64,000 nt of DNA from JAUPKT01 sp964427855 (GCA_964427855.1 CAYRVH010000010.1:1-64000); one strand, 5' to 3'; shown: positions 51,907 to 62,366, numbered from the stretch's first letter. Notes: generated by a model from the sequence alone, not told the origin. Numbers and translations: made by a program.

Positions 51907-54900
51907 GTGCTGTCAAACTTCTTTCTGGATCGTCCGGTATTCGCGTGGGTTATTGCCATCATCATGATGGCCGGCGGTTGTCTCGCCATTTACAATCTTC
52001 CTATTGCTCAGTATCCGCCGATCGCTCCACCCTCCATATCCATTGATTCGTTCTATCCCGGGGCCTCCGCCGAAACCGTTGAAAACAGCGTCACGCAAAT
52101 CATAGAACAGAAGATGACGGGGTTTGACAATCTTCTGTATTTATCGGCGACGAGCGACTCCTCCGGCGCCTCCAGCATCCAATTGACGTTTACTCCGGGG
52201 ACGGACCCGGACCTTGCGTGGGCTCAGGTGCAGAATAAACTCCAGCTCGCCATGGCCAGCCTGCCGGACGTGGTTCAGCGTCAGGGCGTGAGGGTCAGCA
52301 AATCAACGCGAAATTATCTCATGATCGTGAGTTTGATTTCAGAAGACGAGAGCATGGATGGCAACGATTTACGTGACTATTCCCAGGCGACCCTGGAAAA
52401 AATAATAGCAAGGATACCTGGCGTGGGGGAGGTCGTTAACTTTGGCACCCAATACGCCATGAGAATTTGGCTCAACCCAGAGCGGCTCACGGATTACAAT
52501 TTGACCATACGAGATGTGATCACCGCGCTCCGGGCGTACAACGTCGAGGTGTCGGCTGGTCAATTTGGGGGGGCCCCTGCAGTCCAAGGACAGCGGCTCA
52601 ACGCATCGATCATTGTCCAAAATCTTCTCAAAACGCCTGAGGAGTTTGGGGCAATCCCTGTGCGCATGAATCCGGACGGCTCGATCGTGCGAATTAAGGA
52701 CATTGGTCGCACAGAACTTGGGACAGAGCAGTATGACGTGAATGCCAGATACAATGGCAAGCCTGCGGCAGGCATGGCCATACGTCAGGCCGTGGGCGCA
52801 AATGCGTTGGCCACAGCCGAGGCGGTGAGGGCCAAGCTGAAGGAGATGAGCCGCTATTTCCCTCACGGAATGAAAGTCGTCTATCCATACGATACCACGC
52901 CGTTTGTCCGAGTGGCGATCGAGGAGGTTGTCAAGACCCTCATTGAAGCCATCTTTCTGGTCTTTCTGGTGATGTACGTGTTCATGGGGAACATGCGGGC
53001 CACCCTCATACCGACTATTGCCGTACCGGTGGTAATTCTAGGTACCTTCGCTGTCCTCGGGATATTCGGATTTTCCATCAACATGTTGACCATGTTTGCC
53101 ATGGTGTTAGCCATCGGGCTCCTCGTGGACGATGCCATCGTGGTGGTCGAGAACGTCGAACGCATCATGAGCGAGGAGGGGTTGTCTCCGCGAGAAGCGA
53201 CGAAGAAGTCCATGGGACAGATCACCAGCGCTTTGATTGGCATAGGGTTGGTTTTGTCCGCAGTGTTCGGCCCTATGGCGTTTTTTGCTGGGTCCACGGG
53301 GGTGATTTACCGTCAGTTTTCTTTGACCATTATTGCGGCGATGCTGCTGTCTGTCGTGGTGGCGCTCATTCTCACGCCAGTCCTTTGTGCAGGCTTGCTA
53401 AAGTCCTCGCCAGGGGAACATTACTCGGAGCGAAAGGGCTTCCGACCCCTTCGCGTTTTCTTTACGTGGTTCAATCGGGCATTCGCCCAGGCGAGAAGCC
53501 TTTATATGACGGTTGTAGCACACGCGCTTGTGAGAAAACTCCCTTATCTAGGTATTTTTGTGATTATCGTATTCCTGACGGCCTTTCTATTTGTACGAAT
53601 GCCGACTTCGTATCTTCCAGATGAAGATCAGGGCATCCTCTATGTGCAGGCGATGCTTCCGGGGAACAGCACGCTTGAACAAACCCAGAGCGTGCTGAAA
53701 CAAGTGAGCGACTATTTTTTGAATCAAGAAAAAGAGGCGGTGGAATCGTGTCTGACCGTTTCAGGTTTTAGCTTTTCAGGACGCGGCCAAAATGTAGGAT
53801 TGGCGTTTGTAAAACTCAAGGACTGGAATCTGCGCAACAGGCCGGATTTGAAGGTTGGGGCAGTGGTAGGCAAGGCGATGAGAGCTTTCTCGACAATTCG
53901 CAACGCCATGGTTTTCTGCTTTCCCCCTCCGTCGGTTATTGAGTTGGGCAACTCGAAGGGTTTTGATTTTCAATTGTTAGACCGGGGTGGGCTCGGCCAC
54001 CAGGCCATGATGGCGGCTCGGAACCAACTCCTCGGGATGGCCGCTCGAGACCCGCGACTCATGGCGGTGCGACCAAACGGGCTTGAAGACGTACCGGAAT
54101 ACCGCATCGATGTTGACTGGGAGAAGGCTGGGGCGTTGGGCCTGCCCATTACCGACATACACACCACCATATCTGCCGCTTTTGGCGGGGCGTACGTGAA
54201 CGATTTCATTCAGGGCGGTCGGGTGAAGAGGGTGTACGTCCAAGCTGACGCGCCCTATCGTATGTTGCCCGATGATTTGGAAAAACTCTATGTTCGCAAC
54301 AAGAATGGGAAGATGGTTCCGTTTTCCTCTTTTGCGACGGGGCACTGGACATCGGGTTCGCCGAAACTGGAGCGCTACAATGGTTTCCCCTCGCTCAATA
54401 TATGGGGGGAGCCGGCGCCCGGTAGGAGTTCAGGCGAAGCCATGCGGGCCATGGAAGAAATATCCATGAAGCTGCCGCAAGGTGTTGGGTTCGATTGGAC
54501 CGGTCTGTCATTTCAGGAGAGACTGGCAGGCAGCCAGGCGCCCCTGTTGTACGCCTTTTCGATCTTTGTCATTTTTTTATGTCTGGCAGCGCTGTATGAG
54601 AGCTGGGTTGTGCCGTTTGCCGTACTCCTGGTATTGCCGCTGGGGGTCATCGGCGGCGTGAGCGCCACCACGTTGCGGGGGTTGCCAAATGACGTTTATT
54701 TTCAGATCGGCCTGCTCACTATCCTGGGTTTGACGACAAAGAATGCCATATTGATCATTCAGTTCGCCATGGCCCAGGTGACTCAAGGGAAAGGCTTGGT
54801 AGAGGCGACGCTTGAGGGCGCTAGGATTCGATTGCGTCCCATCGTGATGACGTCTGTGGCGCTCGGATTTGGCGTGTTACCCCTTGCCCTTGCCTATGGA

Positions 54901-55044
54901 GCCGGCGCCGGCGCGCAGCAGGCGATCGGGACAGGAGTAATTGGAGGCGTGGTCACCGCGACATTCCTCGTTACCCTTTATGCGCCGATCTTCTATGTGA
55001 TGATTCAAGGATTCTTCCAGAAACGACAGAGGAGAGAAGTGTAG
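51907..55044 (+). CDS. RND multidrug efflux permease (AcrB/MexB family), second operon
   Basis: 1045 residues from GTG 51907 with AAGGGGG upstream. It opens FFLDRPVFAWVIAI. The TM4 Asp pair (GLLVDDAIVVVENV) and TM10 Lys (GLTTKNAILIIQFAM) are intact. Length and 12-TM layout are as usual for HAE-1 proton-driven pumps. As in the first operon, no outer-membrane factor gene follows, so both pumps presumably share a TolC encoded elsewhere. Confidence 0.96.
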   Translation: MLSNFFLDRPVFAWVIAIIMMAGGCLAIYNLPIAQYPPIAPPSISIDSFYPGASAETVENSVTQIIEQKMTGFDNLLYLSATSDSSGASSIQLTFTPGTDPDLAWAQVQNKLQLAMASLPDVVQRQGVRVSKSTRNYLMIVSLISEDESMDGNDLRDYSQATLEKIIARIPGVGEVVNFGTQYAMRIWLNPERLTDYNLTIRDVITALRAYNVEVSAGQFGGAPAVQGQRLNASIIVQNLLKTPEEFGAIPVRMNPDGSIVRIKDIGRTELGTEQYDVNARYNGKPAAGMAIRQAVGANALATAEAVRAKLKEMSRYFPHGMKVVYPYDTTPFVRVAIEEVVKTLIEAIFLVFLVMYVFMGNMRATLIPTIAVPVVILGTFAVLGIFGFSINMLTMFAMVLAIGLLVDDAIVVVENVERIMSEEGLSPREATKKSMGQITSALIGIGLVLSAVFGPMAFFAGSTGVIYRQFSLTIIAAMLLSVVVALILTPVLCAGLLKSSPGEHYSERKGFRPLRVFFTWFNRAFAQARSLYMTVVAHALVRKLPYLGIFVIIVFLTAFLFVRMPTSYLPDEDQGILYVQAMLPGNSTLEQTQSVLKQVSDYFLNQEKEAVESCLTVSGFSFSGRGQNVGLAFVKLKDWNLRNRPDLKVGAVVGKAMRAFSTIRNAMVFCFPPPSVIELGNSKGFDFQLLDRGGLGHQAMMAARNQLLGMAARDPRLMAVRPNGLEDVPEYRIDVDWEKAGALGLPITDIHTTISAAFGGAYVNDFIQGGRVKRVYVQADAPYRMLPDDLEKLYVRNKNGKMVPFSSFATGHWTSGSPKLERYNGFPSLNIWGEPAPGRSSGEAMRAMEEISMKLPQGVGFDWTGLSFQERLAGSQAPLLYAFSIFVIFLCLAALYESWVVPFAVLLVLPLGVIGGVSATTLRGLPNDVYFQIGLLTILGLTTKNAILIIQFAMAQVTQGKGLVEATLEGARIRLRPIVMTSVALGFGVLPLALAYGAGAGAQQAIGTGVIGGVVTATFLVTLYAPIFYVMIQGFFQKRQRREV

Positions 55045-55402
55045 GCCTTGGCGAGGCTTGTTGAGCTGTTGAAAACAATTGCTGAATACTTCTTATGAAA
55101 TCATGCGGACCATATTGGGCGCTTGACTTTTTACGCTTTCCATACTTCCTCGGCAACGATGCATCAAATATAGTCCCGCGTCATGGCTGGCCGCAGAGAG
55201 AGATGGGGCCGGCCTGCGAACAGACCACATTACACGCTTTCAAGGTAAAACGGGCGAAGTATCAGCGCCGCAAAAATCAGCATTAAGGACATACACCTCT
55301 GCGAGGAAGCCAGCAGTACGAGCATTTTCATGCCCGCCCGCCACGGGGCGCAATAGCATCCTCGCCAAGTGTTGGCGCGCTGACGGCAATCCTACTGTAT
55401 TA
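55045..55402. other. Intergenic stretch between convergent operons
   Basis: About 360 nt between the RND permease and the end of the Nuo/Hdr operon. No gene, clear terminator hairpin or repeat recognised. Confidence 0.4.
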
Positions 55403-56014
55403 TCATTCAACCGCTCGCAGCAACGGAGCGGGCTCAGGCGTCAACCCTTGGACCAGCACATACGCGGCCTGCAGGGCCTCCGTGGGGCAGAGGGGGAAGC
55501 ATTCCTTGCAATTCCAACACTCCTGAGCGGCTATTTTGGGGATGAAGCTGATTTCTTTTCTAATTCCTCTATCGATAAATCCCACTGCGTTCTTCTTTTT
55601 GACTTCGGCGCAGTACCTGACACAGAGCCCGCAATGAATGCAAAAGGATGGTTCCTTTTCGAAGCGATTTTTGTCTGCATTGTATTCTTTGGCGAGATCC
55701 TGCAAGATGAAGGAATCAGGGGCATGCGCCAGAAGAAGCTCCAGGATCATCTTACGTATCCTATCTATCTTTTCTGAACGAGTACGGACTGCAATACCTG
55801 ACTCGACAGGATACACGCAAGACACGACTATTTTTGAGCGGCCCCGACTCTCCACTTCCACGATGCACAGCCTACAGCCGCCGTACGGCTCCAGCTTTTC
55901 GTGGTAACACAAGGTCGGGATCTGGATTCCCGCGCTGCGAGCGGCCTCTAGGAGGGTCATGTCCTTTGTCGCTTTGACTTGTCTGCCGTCTATGGTTAAC
56001 GAAATCTCGCTCAT
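55403..56014 (-). CDS. NuoG/HydA N-terminal-type iron-sulfur protein
   Basis: 203 residues. N-terminal 2Fe-2S domain (PTLCYHEKLEPYGGCRLCIVEV), a His/Cys motif region, then two 4Fe-4S motifs FCIHCGLCVRYC and CWNCKECFPLCP. This is the Fe-S wire found at the N-terminus of NuoG, HydA and formate-dehydrogenase-linked subunits, without a catalytic domain. Last gene of the operon; its start overlaps the nuoF-like stop by 4 nt. It likely carries electrons between the NADH/FMN subunit and the HdrA/MvhD module. Confidence 0.92.
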   Translation of the reverse strand: MSEISLTIDGRQVKATKDMTLLEAARSAGIQIPTLCYHEKLEPYGGCRLCIVEVESRGRSKIVVSCVYPVESGIAVRTRSEKIDRIRKMILELLLAHAPDSFILQDLAKEYNADKNRFEKEPSFCIHCGLCVRYCAEVKKKNAVGFIDRGIRKEISFIPKIAAQECWNCKECFPLCPTEALQAAYVLVQGLTPEPAPLLRAVE

Positions 56015-57939
56015 TTTTGTTTTCTCTCTTTAACGATGGTTCGAGCTTCCTCTGGAATGGGCGGGGGAACAGGTTCCCCCGAAATCTTTTGTACGGCTCG
56101 ATAACGGGGCGGACACACCTCAAAACAGGTGCCGCACTTGGTGCATTTCGTCTGATCGATGATATGGATGAGGCCTTTGCCGCCTATGATGGCTTCCGAC
56201 GGGCATTTACGGCCACACACCGTACACGCTTTGCATTTTTCAGGATCGATGTAGTAGGAGATGAGTTCTTTGCACGACAGGGCTGGGCAGCGCTGATCCT
56301 TGATATGGGCTTCGTACTCGTTTCTAAAGTATTTCAAAGTGCTTAGAAACGGGTTGGCAGCGCTTCTCCCTAAGGCGCAGAGAGATGCCTCCACCAATGT
56401 CTCTGCAAGCTGCTCAAGGAGTTCGATGTCGCCTTCCTTGCCTTTGCCTTTAGTAATATTGGTGAGGATTTTGAGCATTTGTCTCATGCCCTCGCGACAT
56501 GGCACACACTTGCCGCATGATTCGTCAGTGAGGAATTCCAGAAAATATCTTGCGACATCTACCATGCAGGTGTCTTCATCCATGATGATCATGCCGCCGG
56601 AGCCCATCATTGACCCTGCCGTGGTCAGTTCATCGAAACCCACGGGCAGGTCAAGGAGTTCCTCGGGAAGGCATCCGCCGGACGGGCCGCCGGTTTGGAC
56701 GGCTTTGAATTTCTTGCCGTTTGGGATGCCGCCTCCTATTTTGAAGATGATATCTCTCAGAGGGGTTCCCATGGGCACTTCTACCAGGCCCGTGTTGGTG
56801 ATCTTGCCGACCAGGGAGAATATTTTTGTTCCTTTACTGCCATCTGTGCCAAATCGGGTAAACCAGTCGGCGCCATTATTGATAATCAGGGGTACGTTGG
56901 CCCATGTTTCGACGTTATTCAGGACGCTTGGCCGTCCCCAGAGTCCTACGACATTCGACCGGATGTACTTGGGCCTGGGCTCCCCTGCCCTTCCCTCCAA
57001 GGCAGTCATTAAGGCAGTTGATTCTCCGCACACAAAGGCACCGGCCCCCTTATGCACCTTGACCACGAAATCGAAGCCCGACCCGAGAATATTTTGCCCG
57101 AGGAATCCGTATTCTTCGGCCTGTCGAATAGCGACATTGACGTTTTCCACCGCCAGTGGATATTCCTGTCGCACGTAAATATACCCTTCGTGTGCGCCGA
57201 TCGCGTATGCGCCAATGGTGAGACCTTCCAGCACCGAGTGTGGGTTGCCTTCGAGGAGGCTCCTATCCATGTAAGCCCCTGGATCGCCCTCGTCTGCGTT
57301 GACGATGACGTATTTGATGTCACCCGGCGCGTTGCGGGAGCCTTCCCATTTTACTCCCGCAGGAAAGCCGCCTCCGCCCCTTCCTCTGAGATTTGCCTTC
57401 TTGACCTCTTCCAAAACCTGCTCGGGAGTCATGCCGAAAAGGGCTTTTGCAAGGGCAGAATAACCGCCGATGGCGATGTAGTCGTCGATATTCTTGGGAT
57501 CGACGCTTCCGTTGGAACCAAACACGATACGTCCCTGGTGTTTGTAAAAGGGGATTTCTGACTCGCGAATGATTTTCTCGTTGGTGGCAGGATCGTGGTA
57601 CAGGAGTCGATCGATAATTTTTTTCTCTTTGATGGTTTCGGAAAGGATTTCACCGACGTCGTCTGGCTTTATCTGGAAATAGCATATTTCATCAGGATGG
57701 ATGACGACGATAGGACCTCGTTCGCAGAACCCGTGGCAGCCGGTTCTTCGGAATTCCACCTGGTCCGTGAGTCCTTGCGTTTCAATTTCCTCCTGGAAGC
57801 GGGCGGCCACTTCCCTGCTGCCTGACGCATGGCAGGCCGAACCTGAGCAGAGAGTGATGCATGTCTTATGTGGGTCTCTTTGCGAGACAAGGGCATTCCT
57901 ATAGGCTTCTAATTCAGAAGGGGAGTTTATCCGCGGCAT
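56011..57939 (-). CDS. NADH dehydrogenase NuoF/HydB-like flavoprotein with ferredoxin domains
   Basis: 642 residues. N-terminal thioredoxin-like 2Fe-2S domain (ITLCSGSACHASGS; RRTGCHGFCERGP), then the NuoF core: NLRGRGGGGFPAGVKW (FMN/NADH), NADEGDPGAYMDRSLLEGNPH, ESTALMTALEGRAGEPR. The N3-type 4Fe-4S motif is ESCGKCVPCREG. The C-terminus has two ferredoxin motifs (CKACTVCGRKCP; CTKCGTCFEVCP). This matches HydB/NfnB-type subunits of bifurcating hydrogenases and Hdr-linked NADH dehydrogenases. It should exchange electrons with NAD(H). No hydrogenase catalytic subunit is present in the window. Confidence 0.95.
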   Translation of the reverse strand: MPRINSPSELEAYRNALVSQRDPHKTCITLCSGSACHASGSREVAARFQEEIETQGLTDQVEFRRTGCHGFCERGPIVVIHPDEICYFQIKPDDVGEILSETIKEKKIIDRLLYHDPATNEKIIRESEIPFYKHQGRIVFGSNGSVDPKNIDDYIAIGGYSALAKALFGMTPEQVLEEVKKANLRGRGGGGFPAGVKWEGSRNAPGDIKYVIVNADEGDPGAYMDRSLLEGNPHSVLEGLTIGAYAIGAHEGYIYVRQEYPLAVENVNVAIRQAEEYGFLGQNILGSGFDFVVKVHKGAGAFVCGESTALMTALEGRAGEPRPKYIRSNVVGLWGRPSVLNNVETWANVPLIINNGADWFTRFGTDGSKGTKIFSLVGKITNTGLVEVPMGTPLRDIIFKIGGGIPNGKKFKAVQTGGPSGGCLPEELLDLPVGFDELTTAGSMMGSGGMIIMDEDTCMVDVARYFLEFLTDESCGKCVPCREGMRQMLKILTNITKGKGKEGDIELLEQLAETLVEASLCALGRSAANPFLSTLKYFRNEYEAHIKDQRCPALSCKELISYYIDPEKCKACTVCGRKCPSEAIIGGKGLIHIIDQTKCTKCGTCFEVCPPRYRAVQKISGEPVPPPIPEEARTIVKERKQK

Positions 57940-57948
57940 TGCAGTTCC

Positions 57949-58401
57949 TTAGTCGTAGTTTTTTAAGACTTCAGCTGTCTGGGCTGGGGCCATTTTCCCA
58001 TGAGTCTTGCCGTCGATCTCCAGCACTGGGCCTAAGGCGCAACAGCCTAGGCAGTTCACGGTTTCGAGGGAGAACTTTAGATCCATATCTGTCTCGCCGG
58101 GTCTGATGCCGGTGAGATCTTGTACCGTATCGAGTACACGGGACGCCCCTCGCACATGGCAAGCAGTTCCCATGCACACATGGATTTGGTGGCGTCCTTT
58201 GGGGACCAAGCTAAAGGCTTTATAAAAGGTAGCGATATGCTGAATTCGGGTCATAGGCACCTGCAGCCGTTCTGCGATACGCTCGAGAGCCTCCCTGGGC
58301 AGCCAATTGTTCTCGGCTTGAATATCGAGCAACACCTGGATGAGATGACTCGGATCAGCGTTATGCGCATCAATGATCTCGTCCACTCTGTTCTTGTCCA
58401 T
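57949..58401 (-). CDS. NuoE/HydC-like 24-kDa thioredoxin-fold 2Fe-2S subunit
   Basis: 150 residues. LIQVLLDIQAENNWLPREALERIAERL is the typical NuoE N-terminal helix. The 2Fe-2S ligands are in HVCMGTACHVRGA (two Cys) and TVNCLGCCALGP (two Cys). Precedes the NuoF-like gene by 9 nt. Forms the NADH-oxidising/reducing unit with NuoF. Confidence 0.95.
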   Translation of the reverse strand: MDKNRVDEIIDAHNADPSHLIQVLLDIQAENNWLPREALERIAERLQVPMTRIQHIATFYKAFSLVPKGRHQIHVCMGTACHVRGASRVLDTVQDLTGIRPGETDMDLKFSLETVNCLGCCALGPVLEIDGKTHGKMAPAQTAEVLKNYD

Positions 58402-58455
58402 TCCCTCTCGTCCTCACCTTTGTCGATCGTACGACTTTATGCTGTCTTCCTGCTG

Positions 58456-59223
58456 TCACGCCAAGGCGTAGCACTTTTCATTGGAGTCGTAACGGACCAA
58501 GCCTTGTCTCGACGACGCGGTCAAGTGTCTTGACACCTGGGACGGCGTCAGCCCCAGCCTTTTCGCTACTTCTGCCGTGGGAAGGGGTTTTTCCTCCAGG
58601 AGTAGCATGATTTGGGTCGTGGCCAACTTGTCAGCGATTGTTTCTTCGAAGAGCCGATCCATTTCCTCACTGGCGAAGAATGTGCGGTACGCGTCTTCCG
58701 ACTTGACCGGTATTCTCATTCGTTCTCTTTCCACCAGCCTTATGTACGGGACGAGACGCCTCACCGCTTCCAATCTGAACTTCAATTCCTTTTGCTCCAA
58801 GCCTTCTCCACGACCAAGGGGCCCTAATTCTTTTACCCTCGTGACAAAACGGTTGACAGTTTCTACGAACACATTGGCCTCTGCGCCGGACATAAACTCA
58901 ATCCGTAATCGATCAGGGTTGAGTCCAATGTGCCTCATGAGTCTGTGTGTGAGTAGGACCATACCGAGGGCGTCGTAGTTGCCATGGGTCACGTAGTTGC
59001 ATTCATTGAGGCGGCAGCCTCCGATGAATACGCCGTCAGCTCCCTTTGTGAACGCCCTGATGACGAAACTCAGGTCCACTCGTCCTGAACACATGACTCG
59101 AATAAGCCTCATTTCCGTCGTATATTGTAGTCTGGAAACTCCAGCCAAATCGGCGGCGCCGTACACTCACCAATGGCACACGAATCCCAGCACCTTGGGT
59201 CTGAATTCACGCACAGCACTCAT
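58456..59223 (-). CDS. mvhD: MvhD-type Fe-S subunit, selenoprotein (TGA at 59167-59169 = Sec), with C-terminal winged helix
   Basis: From ATG 59223 the frame reads RPKVLGFVCHW, then TGA, then VYGAADLAGVSRLQY and on to the stop at 58456. MvhD and homologues have the conserved CNWC-(S/T)-Y-G-GAD motif here, so the TGA falls exactly on the second Cys and is read as Sec19 of 255 residues. Further motifs: IRVMCSGRVDLSFV and GADGVFIGGCRLNECNY (2Fe-2S ligands). After about residue 150 comes a helical linker and a winged-helix-like end (LPTAEVAKRLGLTPSQVSRHLTASSRQGLVRY), not part of classical MvhD. It links HdrA to the electron-donating module. Calling the start at the GTG after the TGA would lose the redox motif. 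Confidence 0.9.
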
Positions 59224-59273
59224 TTTTTTTGCACCCCGTACTCGGTAATTCCTTGTTTTTGCATGGGTTTCCT

Positions 59274-62200
59274 CTAGACATATCCCACAGCGATGTCCAA
59301 GGCCTGCTCGACTTCTTCCTCGGGAAACGCCACATCTATCTCACTCAGTATCTCGTCGTCAGTGAAATGCTTCAGCTGGATGGCGTTGGTGGGACACTTG
59401 GCGTTGCAGACACCGTCGCCTTTGCACAGGACTGGGTTTACCCGCGCCTTCCTGCCCATGGCCGTTTCATAGAAGTCGATAGCGCCATAGGTGCAGGCGG
59501 TGATGCACGCCCCGCAGGACACGCATTTACTCTCGTCCACATCGCACACGGCCCCCGACGCAACCACCACGTCACGGGACAATAGTGTAAGCGCTCGCCC
59601 AGCCGCTCCAAACGATTGGTTAATCGTTTCGGGCAGGAATTTTGGATAATGCGCAGCGCCGCATACATACACGCCGTCTGTGGCAAAGTCCACCGGCCGC
59701 AGCTTGACATGGGCCTCTTTGAAAAAGCCATCTGGATTCAACGTCACCTTGAATGATCCGGCCACTTCGTTGGTGGACGCCGAGGGGACCACCGCCGCGG
59801 CCAGGGAGAGGACATCTGCATCGAGCACGAGCTTCTTGCCCAAGACGAAATCCGTCACTGTGACTTTGAGGACCGGGCGTCCATCTTCAGCCTCGCCCGG
59901 TTCAACCTCCGGTTTGTCTTCGGGCTCATACCGGATGAATTTGACATCTCTATTCGACGNNNNNNNNNNNNTAAACCCATAGGTTCGCATGTCGCGAAAG
60001 AGAATATAGATGTCCATGTCAGGATTTATCTCTTTGAGTCTCAAGGCGTGTTTTACCGATACGCTGCAACAGACTCGGCTGCAATAATTTCTCTCCTCGT
60101 TTCTGCAGCCGACGCATTGGATCATGACGATGCTCGAAGCGTTGGTTACCTTCTCGTCCTGCCGGGCAATGCGTTCTTCTAATTCGAGTTGGGTCAGCAC
60201 CCTTTCGTCCTGGCCGTAAAGATACTCAGTGGGTGTGTATAGATCTGCGCCGATGGCTATGACCGCGGCGCCATGCTTGATCTGAGTGAGCCCTTTGTCG
60301 GAACGCACCGAAGTCACGAAATTCCCTACGTATCCGGTGGCCTCCGTGATGGTTGCATCGTGATACACCTGTATGAGGGGATGTTTGTAAACCTTGGCGA
60401 TGAGCTCCCGCAGGTATGCCTGCATATCCAAGCCGTACGAGGTGAAATGGATACGACGGGCAACTCCGCCAAGCTCCGAAGACTTCTCCACCAGATGAAC
60501 CTGATGGCCCTGGTTGGCTATGGAGAGGGCGCAATTCATGCCTGCTACGCCGCCGCCGAGCACGAGCGCGGCCTTGTTGACCCCAAGATCGAATTCTTGG
60601 AGAGGAGCGAGCCGCCGGGCGCGAGCGACGGACATCCTAATGATGTCCTTGGCTTTTCGCGTGGCCTCGTCTTTTTCCTTAGAATGAACCCACGAATTGT
60701 GCTCCCGGATATTTGCCATCTCGAAGTAATATTGATTGATTCCCGCCTCGCGCACGGTGTCGCGGAAAAGCGGTTCCAGGGTTCTGGGGCTGCACGCAGC
60801 GACGATGACGCGGTTGAGTCCCTTTTCTCTCGTCACATCGGTTATTTGCTTTGCGGAATTGGTCGCGCAGGAAAAGAGCTGTTCTTGTGCATGGACCACA
60901 TTGGGCAGCGTCTTGCAATACTCGACCACCTCGGGCACATTGACTATTCGTCCAATGTTGGCGCCGCAATGACAGACAAACACTCCTATCTTGGGTTCTT
61001 CCTGTGAAACATCCCTTTCCGGCGGGTATTCGCGCTCTTGGGAGAGGTCGCCTCGTCTGTAATTCAACAGTTCGCCGACTTGCGACCCTGCGCCGCTGGC
61101 GCTGAACACAGACTCGGGTATGTCCACGGGCCCTTGGAACGCGCCGGTGACGAATACCCCTTTCCTGTTCGTGGCCATGGGATTGACCGGGCTCGTGTGA
61201 CAGAAGCGATGATCATTGAGCTGAACGCCGAATGTTGAGGCCAGCTTTTCTGCGTCCGTGGGAGGATTGAGTCCCACCGACAAGACCACGAGATCAAACT
61301 CTTCTTCTTTTACCCCTTCGTCGTTGGTGGCATAACGGATGACAACATTCTTCGTTTCGGGGTCTTCTCTCACGATTGAGACATAGCTTCTAATGAATCG
61401 AACGTCTGGCAGGCTCGCAGCTCTATCGAAATAGCGTTCGAAATCCTTGCCGTAGGATCGAATGTCATTGTGGAATACAGTACATTCTGCGTCTGCATAA
61501 TGTTCCTTTGTCAGTATGACCTGTTTTTGGGTGTAGGTGCAGCACACGGCGGAACAGTAGCTGTTATCCCCCTGAGTAACCCGTCTCGAGCCGACGCACT
61601 GAATCCACGCTATCTTGTGGGGATGTTTCTTGTCCGAAGCCCGCAATATCTCTCCTTGATAGGGGCCGGTGGACGATAAGAGCCTTTCGTAGTCCATGCT
61701 GGTGACAATGTTGGCGAAGTCTCCGTAATGGTACTCTCTTTTTACGGAGGGATCAAAGGGTTCCATTCCGCTGGACAGGATTATGGCGCCTACGCGAATT
61801 TCTTTTTTCTCGGGCGTTTGATTGAGATCTATTGCCTTGTTTTGGCAGACTCCCTCGCAGATGCGACACTTCTTTTCTTTGAGGTAGAGGCAGCTGTTGT
61901 CTATGTAGGTGATGAGAGGAATTGCCTGAGCGAAGTATATATGCACCGCCTTATTCTTGGATATTTCTTGATTGTATGGATCGGGATATTGAGCAGGGCA
62001 ATACTCGACACATGTCGTACAACCTGTACACTTGTCTTCGAGAATGTACCTTGGCTTCTTCGTCACGGTTACCCTGAAATCTCCCGCCTCACCTTCAACT
62101 GCATCGACTTCAGTATAGGTGAGGACTTCGATGTTTGGATGCCGGCCGACCTCGACCAGCTTGGGCGCGAGAATTCACATAGAGCAGTCATTGGTTGGAA

Positions 62201-62366
62201 AGGTCTTGTCGAGCTGCGCCATGTGACCGCCGATGCTCGGTCCCTTCTCAACCAGGTACACTTTGAACCCGGCTGTCGCAAGGTCAAGGGAGGCTTGAAT
62301 GCCGCTGATTCCACCCCCCACAACCATGACATCTCCAAAATTTCCCTCTGAGAGACTCATACGCAT
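59274..62366 (-). CDS. hdrA: HdrA-type flavin Fe-S subunit, two FAD modules, selenoprotein (TGA at 62175-62177 = Sec)
   Basis: About 1030 residues (one 12-N gap). N-terminus: FAD motif VVGGGISGIQASLDLA, then LDKTFPTNDCSM, TGA, ILAPKLVEVGRHPNIE. Family members have Cys at that spot (NDCS-I/M-C-IL-x-PK), an Fe-S ligand, so the TGA is Sec64. Downstream, in frame: CTGCTTCVEYCP, CRICEGVC, GVFVCHCGANIG (about 460), a second FAD motif LVLGGGVAGMNCAL (about 605), and C-terminal ferredoxins CVSCGACITAC and KGDGVCNAKCP. HdrA is the flavin-based bifurcating subunit of heterodisulfide-reductase-type complexes. GTG 62393 and ATG 62360 are alternative starts. mvhD lies 50 nt downstream. Confidence 0.93.
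59960..59971. other. Assembly gap (12 N) inside hdrA
   Basis: The frame is consistent on both sides. Homologues have a few more residues here, so the true gap is probably longer. Confidence 0.99.

Noticed and set aside
56300..57178. 292-codon plus-strand open frame over nuoF
   Set aside because: Ser/Pro/Arg-rich shadow of the NuoF-like gene, which has full motifs on the other strand.
58456..59166. MvhD starting at the GTG directly after the TGA
   Set aside because: It would delete the conserved CxWC region; the upstream in-frame ATG and family alignment support Sec readthrough.
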